In this document: positions 13,087-25,075 of the stretch, piece after piece | Layout: each line of letters begins with the position of its first letter | How positions within the stretch are numbered: position 1 is the stretch's first letter | NCBI GenBank assembly: GCA_921293015.1 | Contig: OV121085.1 | Coordinates: 14,967,731-15,031,730, forward strand | Direction: 5' to 3' | Source: Phorcus lineatus | Taxonomy: Eukaryota > Mollusca > Gastropoda > Trochida > Trochidae | DNA: 64,000 nucleotides | Program-made: the position numbers and the translations under genes | Notes under the pieces: generated by a model | Seen by the model: the letters and a program-made list of their open reading frames with translations, nothing else | Databases searched by the model: none | What the model was told of the DNA's origin: nothing

Positions 13087-14738
13087 CTATAAGCACAAAT
13101 ATTGTTTAGAAATAGGAAACTTCAAAATAAATCTATTTCAAATAATTTGTCCAAATATGTAATCTCATCTAGTTTTAACAAACAAATTGTAATAGTAAAT
13201 GGTCAATTTGTTTCAAATTAACGGCAATTCCTGCATCCACACGTTTTATTATGAAAATGTAAAGGCAAAAATTGGTATCCAAATATGTTCATAACTATAG
13301 AAATTGGACAATAATTTGTAATGTACATGTACATGTTTCTTTATCAATTATTGGTAAATGGAATTATACAGGGCTATTTTCATTCTGTGACCCTACCTGG
13401 TTTAAAAATGAGATTTGGCAATGCTGTTTTTATATAAAACATTTTGTAAATAATAAATCTAACAACACACGTTGGTGACAGACTTAATGTATAAATCCGG
13501 AAGAAAGTATAACTACTCCACTTTAATCGTTAGTGGACAAGTTTCAAAACATCTGAACACAATAGAGTATCACAGTGCTATTAGAGCTTTTCAGAGAAAT
13601 GCGTAATCAAAACAGAATGGAACCTATTCCCTCAAGAACAGCTCATTTATAATATTGAATGGTATTAAATGTCACTCGTGTCCAAAAGTAAATTTGCTAA
13701 GCCTTCATAGTCATCTTCTTTGGAAAAAGAGTCTTCAAGTCCGAAATGTAATAGAAATAAAGAAATAAGAGTAAAGTTAAGCACCTGTACGTTAAATATG
13801 TAAATATATTGGAAATCAATAATAATGGCATCAGTTGTCATCGGTTTATAATAGGTGGGACATATTCTCAGATTGCTTATTAAAGTCGAGGATACATAAG
13901 TAATATTAATAACATTAATGACCATGAACAAATACATTTTCATCAATGAAATTTGATAATTGTACAATGGTTACTTCTATAACTGATTTCAAAGAGATAA
14001 AACAGGTAATTATTGAAGAATTTGTTAGTTTTCTAAGATATTTTCAGACATGTTTTTATCTAAATTTCACCAATTAACAACGTTTAGTGCTAGAAATATT
14101 AAAAAAGCAAGTATTGCAATACTTTTCTCCAGGTTCATATAAGCGAACATCATTTCAAATAATATAGAAGACGAGAAATGAAATTTGTGAAAAGAAATAG
14201 TACGAGATCCCGTGTGGAGCACAGTGTGTGGTGGTTAGCATGCTGGCCTATCACGCCAATAGCCCCTATTTGAATACCGGTGGTTGCACCTAGCATTTTT
14301 AACCTAAGCCTTGTCCTGTGTTACGTCCCTGAGTAATGCACTTCATCCACATTGCACTCAATCTACCCAACTGTACAACTGGGTACATGAAAACGGGAAG
14401 GTATGAACCTATTCGATCGCGCGAAGCGCGTGTAATATGCTTCATCGATGTATTTTTCGCCCAGGGTAATGATACAATTTGCGCCTTGAGCATGCTCCGA
14501 CAATGAAATGTACGCGCGGTACAAGAAAGCTATTTTTATTATTATTATGATCATAAGTTTAAGACATAGTTTCGATATAAGGACAAGATTTGTTATGAGA
14601 ATCGATCCCTTTACTTAATAAAGTCCACCTTACAGATGGATAGTTATTCAAATTGTTCGTAGTATATCAAATCCTAACTAATTAGAAGTTGACTACTGCA
14701 AACAAGTTACTGCACTCATATAATATGTTTAAGCCTAC
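13087..14738 (-). other. Intron 1 of receptor copy A
   Basis: Intron homologous to 59239-60151 of the intact gene, enlarged by a family-2 SINE. Open frames here (for example 13665-13967) are intronic and not conserved as protein. Confidence 0.6.
14210..14547 (+). mobile_element. tRNA-derived SINE, family 2, in intron
   Basis: The plus-strand head starts GTGTGGAGCACAGTG with an A-box-like GTGGTTAGCATGCTGG; the body ends in a (TTA)n tail. It is the same family as 12114-12413. The B-box region is mutated (TTTGAATACC), so this copy is probably transcriptionally dead. It is absent from the homologous intron in copy B, so it inserted after the duplication. Confidence 0.75.
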
Positions 14739-14783
14739 CTGAACGAGTGGAAGAATACTTATCATTAACAGCGGGCTGAACAT
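14739..14783 (-). CDS. Exon 1 of orphan receptor copy A (signal peptide)
   Basis: The coding part of exon 1 reads MFSPLLMISILPLVQ, a short hydrophobic signal peptide, then a donor GTAGGC in phase 0. The paralogue at 60152-60196 reads MFALLLLISILPTVQ with the same donor, and both share the bases just before the ATG. A TATA-like TATATAAGG lies about 45-55 nt upstream of the ATG on the minus strand. The mariner at 14844 begins just beyond it. Confidence 0.8.
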
Positions 14784-14843
14784 CCTTATATCACAATCCC
14801 GTCTCAGCTATGATACTTTTTATCTGCCTTATATAAACGTATA

Positions 14844-16099
14844 CGAGGGGTGTCCCAAAAATGTCCGGCCTGACCATCAAAATCAAAGAAACATTCAAAT
14901 TTGTATGACTTATTTTTTCGACATAATAACCCTTGACCTCAATGCATTTGCTCCAGCGTTTTTGTAACATCTGCAACCCATCTGAAAACCAGTTCTTATC
15001 ACGAAACCCCAACAACTCCTCTACTGCAGCGAAGACGTCATCGTCAGTCTCAAACCTTTGACCACGGAGCTCTATTTTCAGACGAGGAAAGAGGAAAAAG
15101 TCTGAGGGGGCTAGGTCTGGAGAATAGGCAGGCTGGGGGAGAATCCTGAAACGGCAATCCCTTGCTACACTGACTGCAATTTGGGCGGTGTGAACGGGAG
15201 CATTGCCCTGCAACAGCCACACACCTTTTCGCAGTTTACCCATTTCTTTCTCTTTGATTTTTTCTCGTAATTGTCGTAGTTCATTTGCGTAATAAGTGCC
15301 ATTGATTGAAGAACCTTTCTTTAAATAATCAATCATTATTAAACCCTGAGAGTCCAGGAAACGGATGCCATGACCTTCCGACTGGAGGAACACGATTTGA
15401 ACTTTTTAGGGGTGGGTGATGTGCTGTGTTTCCATTGCATGCTTTGGCATTTTGTCTCAGGATCAAAATGATGAACTCAGGTTTAATCTTGAGTAACGAC
15501 ATGAGCGAAAAATTATTCTGGGTCGGCGTGATACTCGTCAAGAAGTTGCTGACTGACCATGACACGTTTTCGCTTTTGGTCCTCAGATAACTTTCTGGGG
15601 ATCCAGCGTGCTGATACCTTATTCATATGTATATGTTCATGTATAATTCGTTCAACTGATGTTTTACTGATGTGGTGAGTATCAGATAAGCATCTGATAG
15701 TCACTCGCTTGTCTTGCGTTACTGTGTTTTCACCTGTGGTGACATCAGATGGAGGACCAGGACGGGGCTCGTCTTTGGTGACTCTACCCCGTTTAAATTC
15801 AGCACAACAATGTTTAATGGTGCTATATGAATGAGCAGAGTCACCTTATGTTTGTAACATATCCCCATGAATTTCCTTTGGAGTGTATTTTTTTAAACTT
15901 AGATATTTGATAACAGCCCTACATTCACTTTTCTCCATTTCGGTAAAAGATGTGAGGGTACCTTTGAATGACATGCTATTATTTGCAATTGAAGAGTATG
16001 CATCTCGTGATTTCCATGCAATCTACACGTCAATGAAGGTTCTTCATGCACGCAGAGTATGGGTGCGTTTCAGGCCGGAAACTTTTGGGACAACCCTCG
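14844..16099 (-). mobile_element. mariner element with TIRs and TA duplication
   Basis: A 1256-bp element bounded by terminal inverted repeats of about 30 bp (outer part CGAGGGGTGTCCCAAAA on the left; right end nearly the same in reverse) and flanked by TA at 14842-14843 and 16100-16101, the normal Tc1/mariner target duplication. It carries a broken transposase on the minus strand. It sits about 60 bp upstream of the start codon of receptor copy A and is absent from the equivalent site in copy B. Confidence 0.92.
14900..15938 (-). pseudogene. Broken mariner transposase
   Basis: Translation starts at ATG 15938 (MEKSECRAVIKYLSLKK, helix-turn-helix region). It meets an in-frame stop after MLQT, continues through ISKTSVERIIHEH and LLDEYHADPE, then breaks at a stop and frame changes near 15510 and 15390. 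The C-terminal half contains NAPVHTA and YSPDLAPSDFFLFP. Spacing matches the DD34D catalytic plan, but the second aspartate (normally DNAPVH) is glycine here. The reading runs past the usual family C terminus (near VKGYYVEK) into the TIR. The first catalytic block is lost around the frame break. This copy cannot make active enzyme. Confidence 0.9.
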
Positions 16100-17225
16100 T
16101 ATATCATTACTTGTCCAGGATGTAAATTACAGTCTACTTGTGCATTTAGCGTCCTGGAAACTGCTGCTTGTAATGGCAGGATATGCATCAGTTGTCAACA
16201 CGACATTGAGTTTAAATGTAGACGTGTATACAAAAGAAACCATGTTTACGTGTTATTTGATTGCTTTTGTACAGCAAAGACGACTGGGACAAGGAAGTGT
16301 TATTGGTTTTCTAAAACCACTGGTCCTTAACATTACAGCTATGCATTTGTGCTATCGCATTCGTCTTTGTATTTTTCAAATTTAAGAGTTATTCATTTAC
16401 ATCACTTTATGAACATTTTGATATTGCCTCTTATGTCTAACTATCTATCTATTTATACATGATACTTTATTACGGAAAATAGGCTTTTAAGGCACAAACG
16501 ATCCTATTCAAATTCAGATGCGGTGTTGCCGCATGACTTAAAGAAAATAGACGGCATAGTTATATGCCTTTGCGGGGTAAATAATTTGAATGTTGTTGAA
16601 GATGAAATAATTGCACTTCAACTTCCTCTTTTTCTTAAAACATCTTTGCCAGGTAACGTCGATGGACATAGATAGTAACTGCATAGATTTAACAGAGAAT
16701 GAAAGGGTTTTGTTTCGAATATCTAGTCCTTTCCATGTCATTTAACTCATTAAATGGTCACGACAGCGAAGGCTGTCAAGCCTAGTTGACTTTGACAGGT
16801 AATGACACAAACTGGGCAGAGACAAAAGCGGCCCTACTTTTGTAGATGTTTCGTTACCAAATAACCTTGTATCAAATAACCTCGCCCCAATTGGAGATTC
16901 GCATCTTACATTTAAAATATCCCTTAACTTCCAAAGCAATGGTTTAAAACGGAGCTCTATCTAACCCACTTAGCTGAGTTCTATGTAATTATAATCAATG
17001 GCCAGTTACAATTGAGTTAACTATATTCTTTACATAGAAGATCAAATGAGAAGTTGAGCCTATGACAATTAAGAAAACGTTCTATCTACTTATTTAATTT
17101 AAACATATAAAACGTCTAATTTCGAAAGGCTATTTTTTTTATTTGAATCTCAAATGTGTCAGGACTCGTCGCTGAAGCTAAGCTTAGAATGTTTCATTTC
17201 TGTCAATAACTTATCTTATCTAATG
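16100..17225 (-). promoter_or_regulatory. Displaced upstream region of receptor copy A
   Basis: About 0.9 kb homologous to the region upstream of exon 1 of the intact receptor (60235-61193), now separated from its exon by the mariner. The best conserved stretch is 16700-16880 against 60815-61015, beginning AGAATGAAAGGGTTTTGTTT. Regulatory use is inferred only from position and paralogue conservation. Open frames at 15883-16385 (plus) are shadows. Confidence 0.45.
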
Positions 17226-17961
17226 TATTTTATTTATTTATATTAAAGTAAATTTATGTTCATAGTCACGCGTACACTTGAAGTAACAACAAAAGGGGAT
17301 TCTGAATATTTATGCATGCATACGACCTATGACCTCCTCAAATCCAAACCAAGATTAAGACCGCTTCCTACTTCCTGGTTCGCGTAATGGCTGCATTCCG
17401 ATAGTGCGATTCGCTGTGCATTTTGAATTTCTTTTGGCTAGACTCCTATAGTGTATAAGCGTGAATTGAAAAGAAAATCAGGCAATTTAAGACATGAGGG
17501 CATGTCGAGTGATATCAAAAACGTAAAAAAGAAGGAAATTCACCAAGGGATAGCTAAGTTTCTTTGTTTGGATAGGATATTTCAGTTCAGATACTTTTGG
17601 TACTAGTTCCTCGTTGATACTTTATTTTCTAATCAATATCTGGAGTAAATGAAGGTAATACAATTTATAATATGCGTTCATTTATGACTGGCAATTCATG
17701 TAGACTTAAGGTGGATGCTACAAATTACTTGCTATTAGCTGATTAATTGGATGTGTGCCTTGGAAATAGAATCATTTAAATAGCGTCAAATATCAATAGT
17801 ACTGAAATAATGAATTTAAAAAAATCTTAATTCATATGAATGAATATCAGTTTTTCAACTTACATTCAGCTTTTTCAGTGACGATTTATTTGGAGTAAAT
17901 TATGTACCAAGACTTCCATATTGTCCTACCGTTTTAGATATATTTATGTTCATGTAAAATT
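17226..17961. other. No gene recognised
   Basis: AT-rich intergenic sequence without visible exon or repeat family. Confidence 0.4.
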
Positions 17962-17975
17962 GAATTTCGATAAAT

Positions 17976-18295
17976 GAGTGAGTTGGTGTTTAACGCCACT
18001 TTCAAGATTATTTCACTTATATCGCGGCTGCTAGTATTATTGCAGGGAGAAAGCCCGCAACACCATTGTGTCTATGCATTGCGGTGAAACCTGCGAGCGG
18101 TGAAACTTGCGAGCATCGGCTGGAACTGGCGAACCATGGGTGGTACTGCGCTGAAACTCAGTGCAGCATTGCACCCAAACATTACTGCATGTAGAACTGT
18201 TCTCTACTGCAGACAAAGTTGCCCTGGCGGGATTCGAACCACGGACCTCTTGATCCGAAGCCGAACACGCTAACCACTGCGCTATCCCGCCCCCC
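17976..18295 (-). mobile_element. Full-length tRNA-derived SINE, family 1
   Basis: A 320-bp element flanked by a perfect 14-bp target-site duplication (GAATTTCGATAAAT at 17962-17975 and 18296-18309). The minus-strand head has A-box GATAGCGCAGTGGTTAGCG and B-box GGTTCGAATCCCGCC; the tail ends CACCAACTCACTC. The perfect duplication points to fairly recent insertion. This is the reference copy for 8398-8557, 36821-37047 and 62718-63000. Confidence 0.95.
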
Positions 18296-18309
18296 GAATT
18301 TCGATAAAT

Positions 18310-20157
<1,848 letters not shown>

Positions 20158-20728
20158 TGAAACCGAGTCGAGTGTGCGGTGGATACACAAAACACAGACG
20201 AAGGTTGTTGATCGCAATATGGCCAGCAATAGTTTATTGCAACACAATGAAACTATAATAAATAAACCCAAGTGTGTGGACTTGGGTTTCAAACACCAGA
20301 CTTCGTTACGTCATCATCATCATCATCAACATCTTGCTTATATGATTCCAAATCCAAAAGATCCTTATGAATAACACAAAAGATCCACAATGAAAAACAC
20401 AAATGCAACAGACAAAGTCTCTGCACCTCCTGACAGAAATCTAAGGAGTAAATTCTAAAACTATACCTAAACACTATATCTACAAAGACAGAAGCTGAAA
20501 AGCAAGAAACAAGAGAAAGAGAAGGGTCGCGCTTGGGGCAGGCTATTGTTTGATAGTGCACTGGTGATTAAGTGAGTGCAAAATGCTCATGCAAAAGCTG
20601 AAGTGAGATTGTTAGGTAAGCTAAGTGTGAAGTACTAGGTTAAAAGATTTGCTTGACTGAATATTGTATTCAGTCACAATTAAATTAAAAATTACAATAA
20701 AATATACACAATATTTGATGCTGTTACA
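20158..20728 (-). repeat. 3' LTR of Ty3/gypsy element
   Basis: 571 bp. On the minus strand it starts TGTAACAGC and ends GGTTTCA, so it has TG...CA ends. A (CAT)n run lies inside at about 20310-20330. Confidence 0.93.
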
Positions 20729-20743
20729 TTCTTCCCTCCCTTG
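20729..20743 (-). other. Polypurine tract of Ty3/gypsy element
   Basis: The minus strand reads CAAGGGAGGGAAGAA directly before the 3' LTR, the usual place for the plus-strand primer. Confidence 0.85.
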
Positions 20744-20759
20744 AAAAATGACGTCCTCG

Positions 20760-23302
20760 TCATTCTTGTTCCTCGTCAACAAGGGAAAGAAGTGCCTTGG
20801 AGATGCTGGTACTGATGTGTCCAAGGATCCCGGATGCCGCCAGTTGCTCCAACCGACGGCTCTTCTGCTGCCAATCAGGATCCGTGGTCTGTGACATCAC
20901 ATAATCTCCAGAGGTCTGCCAGGCTGGTTTCTTGGACTCTCGTGTAGACCTTCTTGGTGGTGGTACAGGCTGAGGTACAGGCTGAGGTACAGCATCAGGA
21001 GGCGCAGGTGGTGGTTCTTCAACCTCAACTGAATCATCTTGCTCCTCTTGTGTGTCAGCTGGTTCTTCTGCATCCGGATCTGCTTCTGTGCTGCTGTCTC
21101 CAGTGCTGTGGTCGCCACCACCAGCAGCTTCACCTGCTACTCCAAGAGACCGTAGATCGTCACCCGTTGTCTCTGAAGTAGCCACACTCTCTCCCACAGT
21201 CTCTTCACTGATGACGGATACATCTTCAGCTATGCCTGTGAAGATAAATGGAGCATCAACTGCCGATTCATTGTCCTCCTGGCTGTCCTCTTCAATTGTC
21301 TTCTTCGGTGGTGTCTTCTTGACTGTTGTCCTGGGTTTTGCTGTTGGCTTCTTGACAGGTGGTGTTGTTTCCTTCTCTTGGATCGTTGGAACTGATCCGA
21401 TAGGTAGAAGATGGTTCCTGTGCAATGTCCTCTTCCTCCCCTCGCCAGATTCTCTCTGCACAACAAACACAGGGATGTCCTGGTTTGGTTGCAAGAGAAC
21501 CACATAAGGTTCCTCTTCCCAACGATCCGCCAACTTGTGCTTACCATCAAAGGCTAAGGCTTTCACCAGAACTCTGTCCCCTGTCTGGACTGTTGCTCCT
21601 CTCGTCTTCAAGTCGTAACTGGCCTTCTGCTTGTCCTTGGCTGTCTGGGATGCCTTGGAAGCGAGCTCATACGCATCCTGGAGCTTCTTCTTGAGGTTCT
21701 CTGAGTAGACGGAGAGTGAAGGATGGTTCCTGTTGAGCTCTATCCCGAAGGCCAAGTCAATGGGGAGACGAGGTTCACGGCCAAACATCAGATAGAATGG
21801 AGACTGGTTGGTGGACTCATGCCGAATGCTGTTGTAGGCGTGGACAAGCGGCGCAACGTAGGTCTTCCAATCTGCTTTCTTGTCTGGCCGGAGTGTCCCG
21901 AGCATGTCAAGCAGTGTCATGTTGAACCGTTCAACCATACCGTTGCCCATAGGGTGATAAGGTGTAGTCCGACTCTTCTCCATTCCTAAGATGCTGCACA
22001 GTTCCTTCATCAGCTTACTCTCGAAGTTGGCACCCTGGTCACTGTGGATCCTCTTCGGAATTCCGTAATGCATGATGAAGTTCCTGTAGAATGCTTCTGC
22101 TGTTGTTCTTGCAGTCTGGTTCTTCGTTGGAATGGCCTGTGCATATCTAGTGAAGTGGTCCGTGATGACTAGTATGTTCTGGTGTCCTCCCTTTGATGCT
22201 TCTAGAGAGAGAAAGTCAAGGCAGACAAGCTCGAGTGGCTGTGTGGTGGTGATACTCACTAGAGATGCTCTGCTGTTTGTAGGGGACTTCCTTCTTAGAC
22301 ATCTGTCACAACCTTGAACCCAGTCTTCTACGTCCTTGGCCATGCCTGGCCAGAAGAAACGATCACGGAGAAGGGACAAGATTCTCTCTCTTCCTGGATG
22401 TCCTACATCGTCATGGAGTCCTCTGAGCACGTCTTCAATCAGAGCAGATGGTAACACTCGCTGCAATCGGTCCTCTCCATTGATGTTAACTTTCCTGTAG
22501 AGAATTCCTTCCTTTAGTAGTAGGCTGTCAAAGTTCCGATGCAGTGCGGTGTTGGCTTGACAAGGGGGATAATCCTGTCTTCCTGGCTTGAGGTTTCTTC
22601 TGACAAGATTGATCCATGGTGCCAAGATGGTGTCTGCTGCTTGAGCCTTTCTCCAATCTCTGTTGGTCATCACTTCCAGGGTGTCTTCAGGATCCTCAAG
22701 GTCTTGCAGGTTAGGAGTTGCTGAGAAGCACAGGCTGTGCACAAGTGGATGTTCCTGCAGGGGATTGCACACAGCTCTGACCGACTCTGATGGTATCTTC
22801 TTCTGTTGTTCAGCCTCAATCCCTGGTAACCTTGAGAGTCCATCTGCGTCTGCGTTGCTGAGCCCTGGCCTGTAGATGATGTCAAAGTTGTAAGCTGACA
22901 GTGCCGCTAGCCAGCGGTGACCTGTAGCATCCAACTTTGCAGAGCTGAGTATATATGTCAGGGGATTATTATCGGTATATACAGTGAATGTATTCCCGTA
23001 TAAATAATCCTTGAACTTATCCGTCACAGCCCACTTAAGTGCAAGGAACTCAAGTCGGTGTGCCGAATAGTTACTCTCTGACTTACTCAGCCCCTTGCTT
23101 GCGTAGCTGATGACCTTCTTCTGTCCATCCTGGTCCTGATACAAGACAGCTCCAAGACCTTGGCCATTGGCGTCGGTGTGAACTTCAAATGGCTTTGTGT
23201 AGTCAGCGTATCCAAGGACTGGCGGTGTTGATAAGCATGTCTTGATTTTCTTGAACGCTGCTTCCTGTTCTGGTTGTTCCTGATACTGCTTACAACTTAA
23301 AA
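20760..23302 (-). CDS. Ty3/gypsy pol fragment: RT end, RNase H, integrase
   Basis: The frame is open from about 23302 to a stop at 20760, about 845 codons, with no convincing own start. It begins with the RT connection region (FEVHTDANGQGLGAVLYQ). RNase H follows (YSAHRLEFLALKWA, VYTDNNPLTY), then the H2C2 zinc finger (GHPGRERI ... CDRCLRRK), then the integrase core with all three acidic residues: VCLDFL, HSDQGANF and GMVERFN. A long acidic and proline-rich tail ends the protein. Gag, protease and the RT palm are missing upstream. The retained part has no stop or frameshift. Confidence 0.93.
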
Positions 23303-23397
23303 GTTCCTATCCTCACTCGTTGATCTTGATGCTGTGATGTCACAGACTACATCACTGTCTGGTGGTAATCAGGCCATGTCCTCACTGGGGGCTCCAT
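23303..23397 (-). other. Leader of Ty3/gypsy element and deletion joint
   Basis: Short stretch between the 5' LTR and the truncated pol frame. It should contain the primer-binding site next to the LTR (minus strand TGGAGCCCCCAGTGAGG) and the joint where several kilobases of gag-pro-RT are missing. In-frame stops lie immediately before the open frame. Confidence 0.6.
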
Positions 23398-23965
23398 TGA
23401 AACCGAGTCGAGTGTGCGGTGGATACACAAAACACAGACGAAGGTTGTTGATCGCAATATGGCCAGCAATAGTTTATTGCAACACAATGAAACTATAATA
23501 AATAAACCCAAGTGTGTGGACTTGGGTTTCAAACACCAGACTTCGTTACGTCATCATCATCATCATCAACATCTTGCTTATATGATTCCAAATCCAAAAG
23601 ATTCTTATGAATAACACAAAAGATCCACAATGAAAAACACAAATGCAACAGACAAAGTCTCTGCACCTCCTGACAGAAATCTAAGGAGTAAATTCTAAAA
23701 CTATACCTAAACACTATATCTACAAAGACAGAAGCTGAAAAGCAAGAAACAAGAGAAAGAGAAGGGTCGCGCTTGGGGCAAGCTATTGTTTGATAGTGCA
23801 CTGGTGATTAAGTGAGTGCAAAATGCTCATGCAAAAGCTGAAGTGAGATTGTTAGGTAAGCTAAGTGTGAAGTAGGTTAAAAGATTTGCTTGACTGAATA
23901 TTGTATTCAGTCACAATTATATTAAAAATTACAATAAAATATACACAATATTTGATGCTGTTACA
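23398..23965 (-). repeat. 5' LTR of Ty3/gypsy element
   Basis: 568 bp, nearly identical to 20158-20728. Confidence 0.93.
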
Positions 23966-24101
23966 CATTTACAATTAATTCATATTCACCCTTGCGACAA
24001 TTCGACGGGAAAGTAGTGACAGGAAGTAGCCTCATAATTGAGATATGGTGTAGACCAATCAAATGCGAGGATACAAAAAGCACTTCCGGGAAGCATAAAC
24101 A

Positions 24102-24212
24102 ACATGGCGGCCCCATCACATCTGAATGTGAATCTGTCGCGATGTTTTACAACAATTAAGCGCTGGCAAATATTTTCCAAGTCATTTCGGGTTATAAATC
24201 AGCTGGCACAGG
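24102..24212 (+). CDS. Candidate first exon, unknown protein
   Basis: The ATG at about 24102 (AACATGGCGGCC context) opens a frame starting MAAPSHLNVNLSRCFTTIKR, rich in basic and hydroxylated residues like a mitochondrial presequence. It ends at a possible donor CAG|GTTTTT near 24213. No downstream partner could be confirmed: the BEL/Pao element follows, and an acceptor-like site at 31403-31414 gives only a short continuation. Tentative. Confidence 0.25.
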
Positions 24213-24219
24213 TTTTTTA

Positions 24220-24867
24220 ATACACCACAGTTGAACGATGGCCTGTCATTGTATGTTTACATGGCATGCCACACTAAACTCAACATATAATGTATATAAT
24301 ATAATATATCTTAATTCAGCACACAAAAGTGTAAAAAGACGATATGCGCTAACTAAATAGAAATACTGCCTTGTTCTACGCAGTATGTTTGGTGACCTAT
24401 ATTCACGCTTCGTTTTAATGACTGTCGTCACAACGTAACTAAGGGATTAATTTGAAATTATTTCAGAACACTTCTTTTTTAAAAAAGGAAACGACAGCCA
24501 TAATATCTGCCTTGCGACATCAATACATCAGGAAAACTGTCATCAGAACACAGTTATGCTAAGCCTTCAACCTCAAAAGGCAAGTCTCATATATTATTTA
24601 CTAAATTAATACTCATTTATTTTGGTACAGACAGCCAGTACATACTTTGTGTAGTTTTGTTTTCTGATAAGTTTCCTTTAATCAATTACTGCTTCATCGA
24701 AAAATATTAACATCAAATATCTGCAACGAAAGTAAATGTTGTTCTATTGTGACATTGCCAACTCATTCTTCAATGTTAATTTGTGTGATTTTGTATTTAA
24801 TGTGATTACGTAAAGTCAAGCTCGTACTTGAGATGCTTTCATTTGTGACGTCAAGCAATGGAAAAAG
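24220..24867. other. No gene recognised
   Basis: AT-rich DNA between the candidate exon and the BEL/Pao element. Confidence 0.4.
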
Positions 24868-25022
24868 GTGTTTGGCCCGGTTAACGAGAGTCTATTTTCC
24901 GGCCTTTTTTGTACCAATTGCCTGGTGGGTAATAAATAGAAAATGGCTGACCACGTGTTTTGATTTGCCAATAGTTATGAAGATTAACGGTTGGATATTG
25001 AAGTGCCCTGATATATTTTTCA
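24868..25022 (+). repeat. 5' LTR of BEL/Pao, truncated at its 5' end
   Basis: Matches bases 31248-31402 of the 3' LTR with about one mismatch, but lacks the first 52 bases (TGTCAAGAAG...). The open reading frame track into the LTR upstream of gag is not coding. Confidence 0.88.
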
Positions 25023-25040
25023 TGGTCCCGCGAAGCGAAG
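25023..25040 (+). other. Primer-binding site of BEL/Pao element
   Basis: TGGTCCCGCGAAGCGAAG directly follows the LTR. TGG at this point is the complement of a tRNA CCA end, the normal primer arrangement. The specific tRNA was not identified. Confidence 0.7.
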
Positions 25041-25075
25041 CGGATGATAGGCCTAGCCTACAGTTACTATTGACG

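Larger units (their letters stand above)
12890..17225 (-). repeat. Segmental duplication, copy A (receptor 5' end)
   Basis: Homologous in order and orientation to 59036-61193. Shared landmarks are exon 2, intron 1 (including the DDYEGLA / NDYEGLT pseudo-peptide block near 13700 and 59830), exon 1, and about 0.9 kb upstream of exon 1. Copy A is longer mainly because it carries a family-2 SINE (14210-14547) and a mariner (14844-16099). The two copies have diverged by many substitutions and small indels, so the duplication is not recent. Confidence 0.85.
20158..23965 (-). mobile_element. Ty3/gypsy LTR retrotransposon, internally deleted
   Basis: An element of about 3.8 kb on the minus strand between two direct LTRs, flanked by a 4-bp duplication CATT (20154-20157 and 23966-23969). 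It keeps the end of reverse transcriptase, RNase H and integrase in one long open frame, plus both LTRs and a polypurine tract. It lacks gag, protease and nearly all of reverse transcriptase. The LTRs differ by only about three substitutions and one 3-base indel over about 570 bp, so the insertion is young. It must have been mobilised in trans or deleted after insertion. Confidence 0.95.

Noticed and set aside
13665-13967. Minus-strand 100-codon frame
   Set aside because: Lies in intron 1 of receptor copy A; the homologous intron in copy B does not keep the frame except for a short chance block.
15883-16385. Plus-strand frames across the mariner end
   Set aside because: Antisense to the transposase and the duplicated upstream region; no independent support.
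20174-20561. His-rich and Asp-rich frames in both LTRs
   Set aside because: Repeated identically in the two LTRs (and at 23414-23801) and caused by the (CAT)n run; not genes.
20897-22885. Many overlapping frames on both strands
   Set aside because: Shadows of the Ty3/gypsy RNase H-integrase frame.
24833-25075. N-terminal extension of the BEL/Pao gag frame
   Set aside because: These codons lie in the 5' LTR and primer-binding site; the first ATG inside the element is at 25076.
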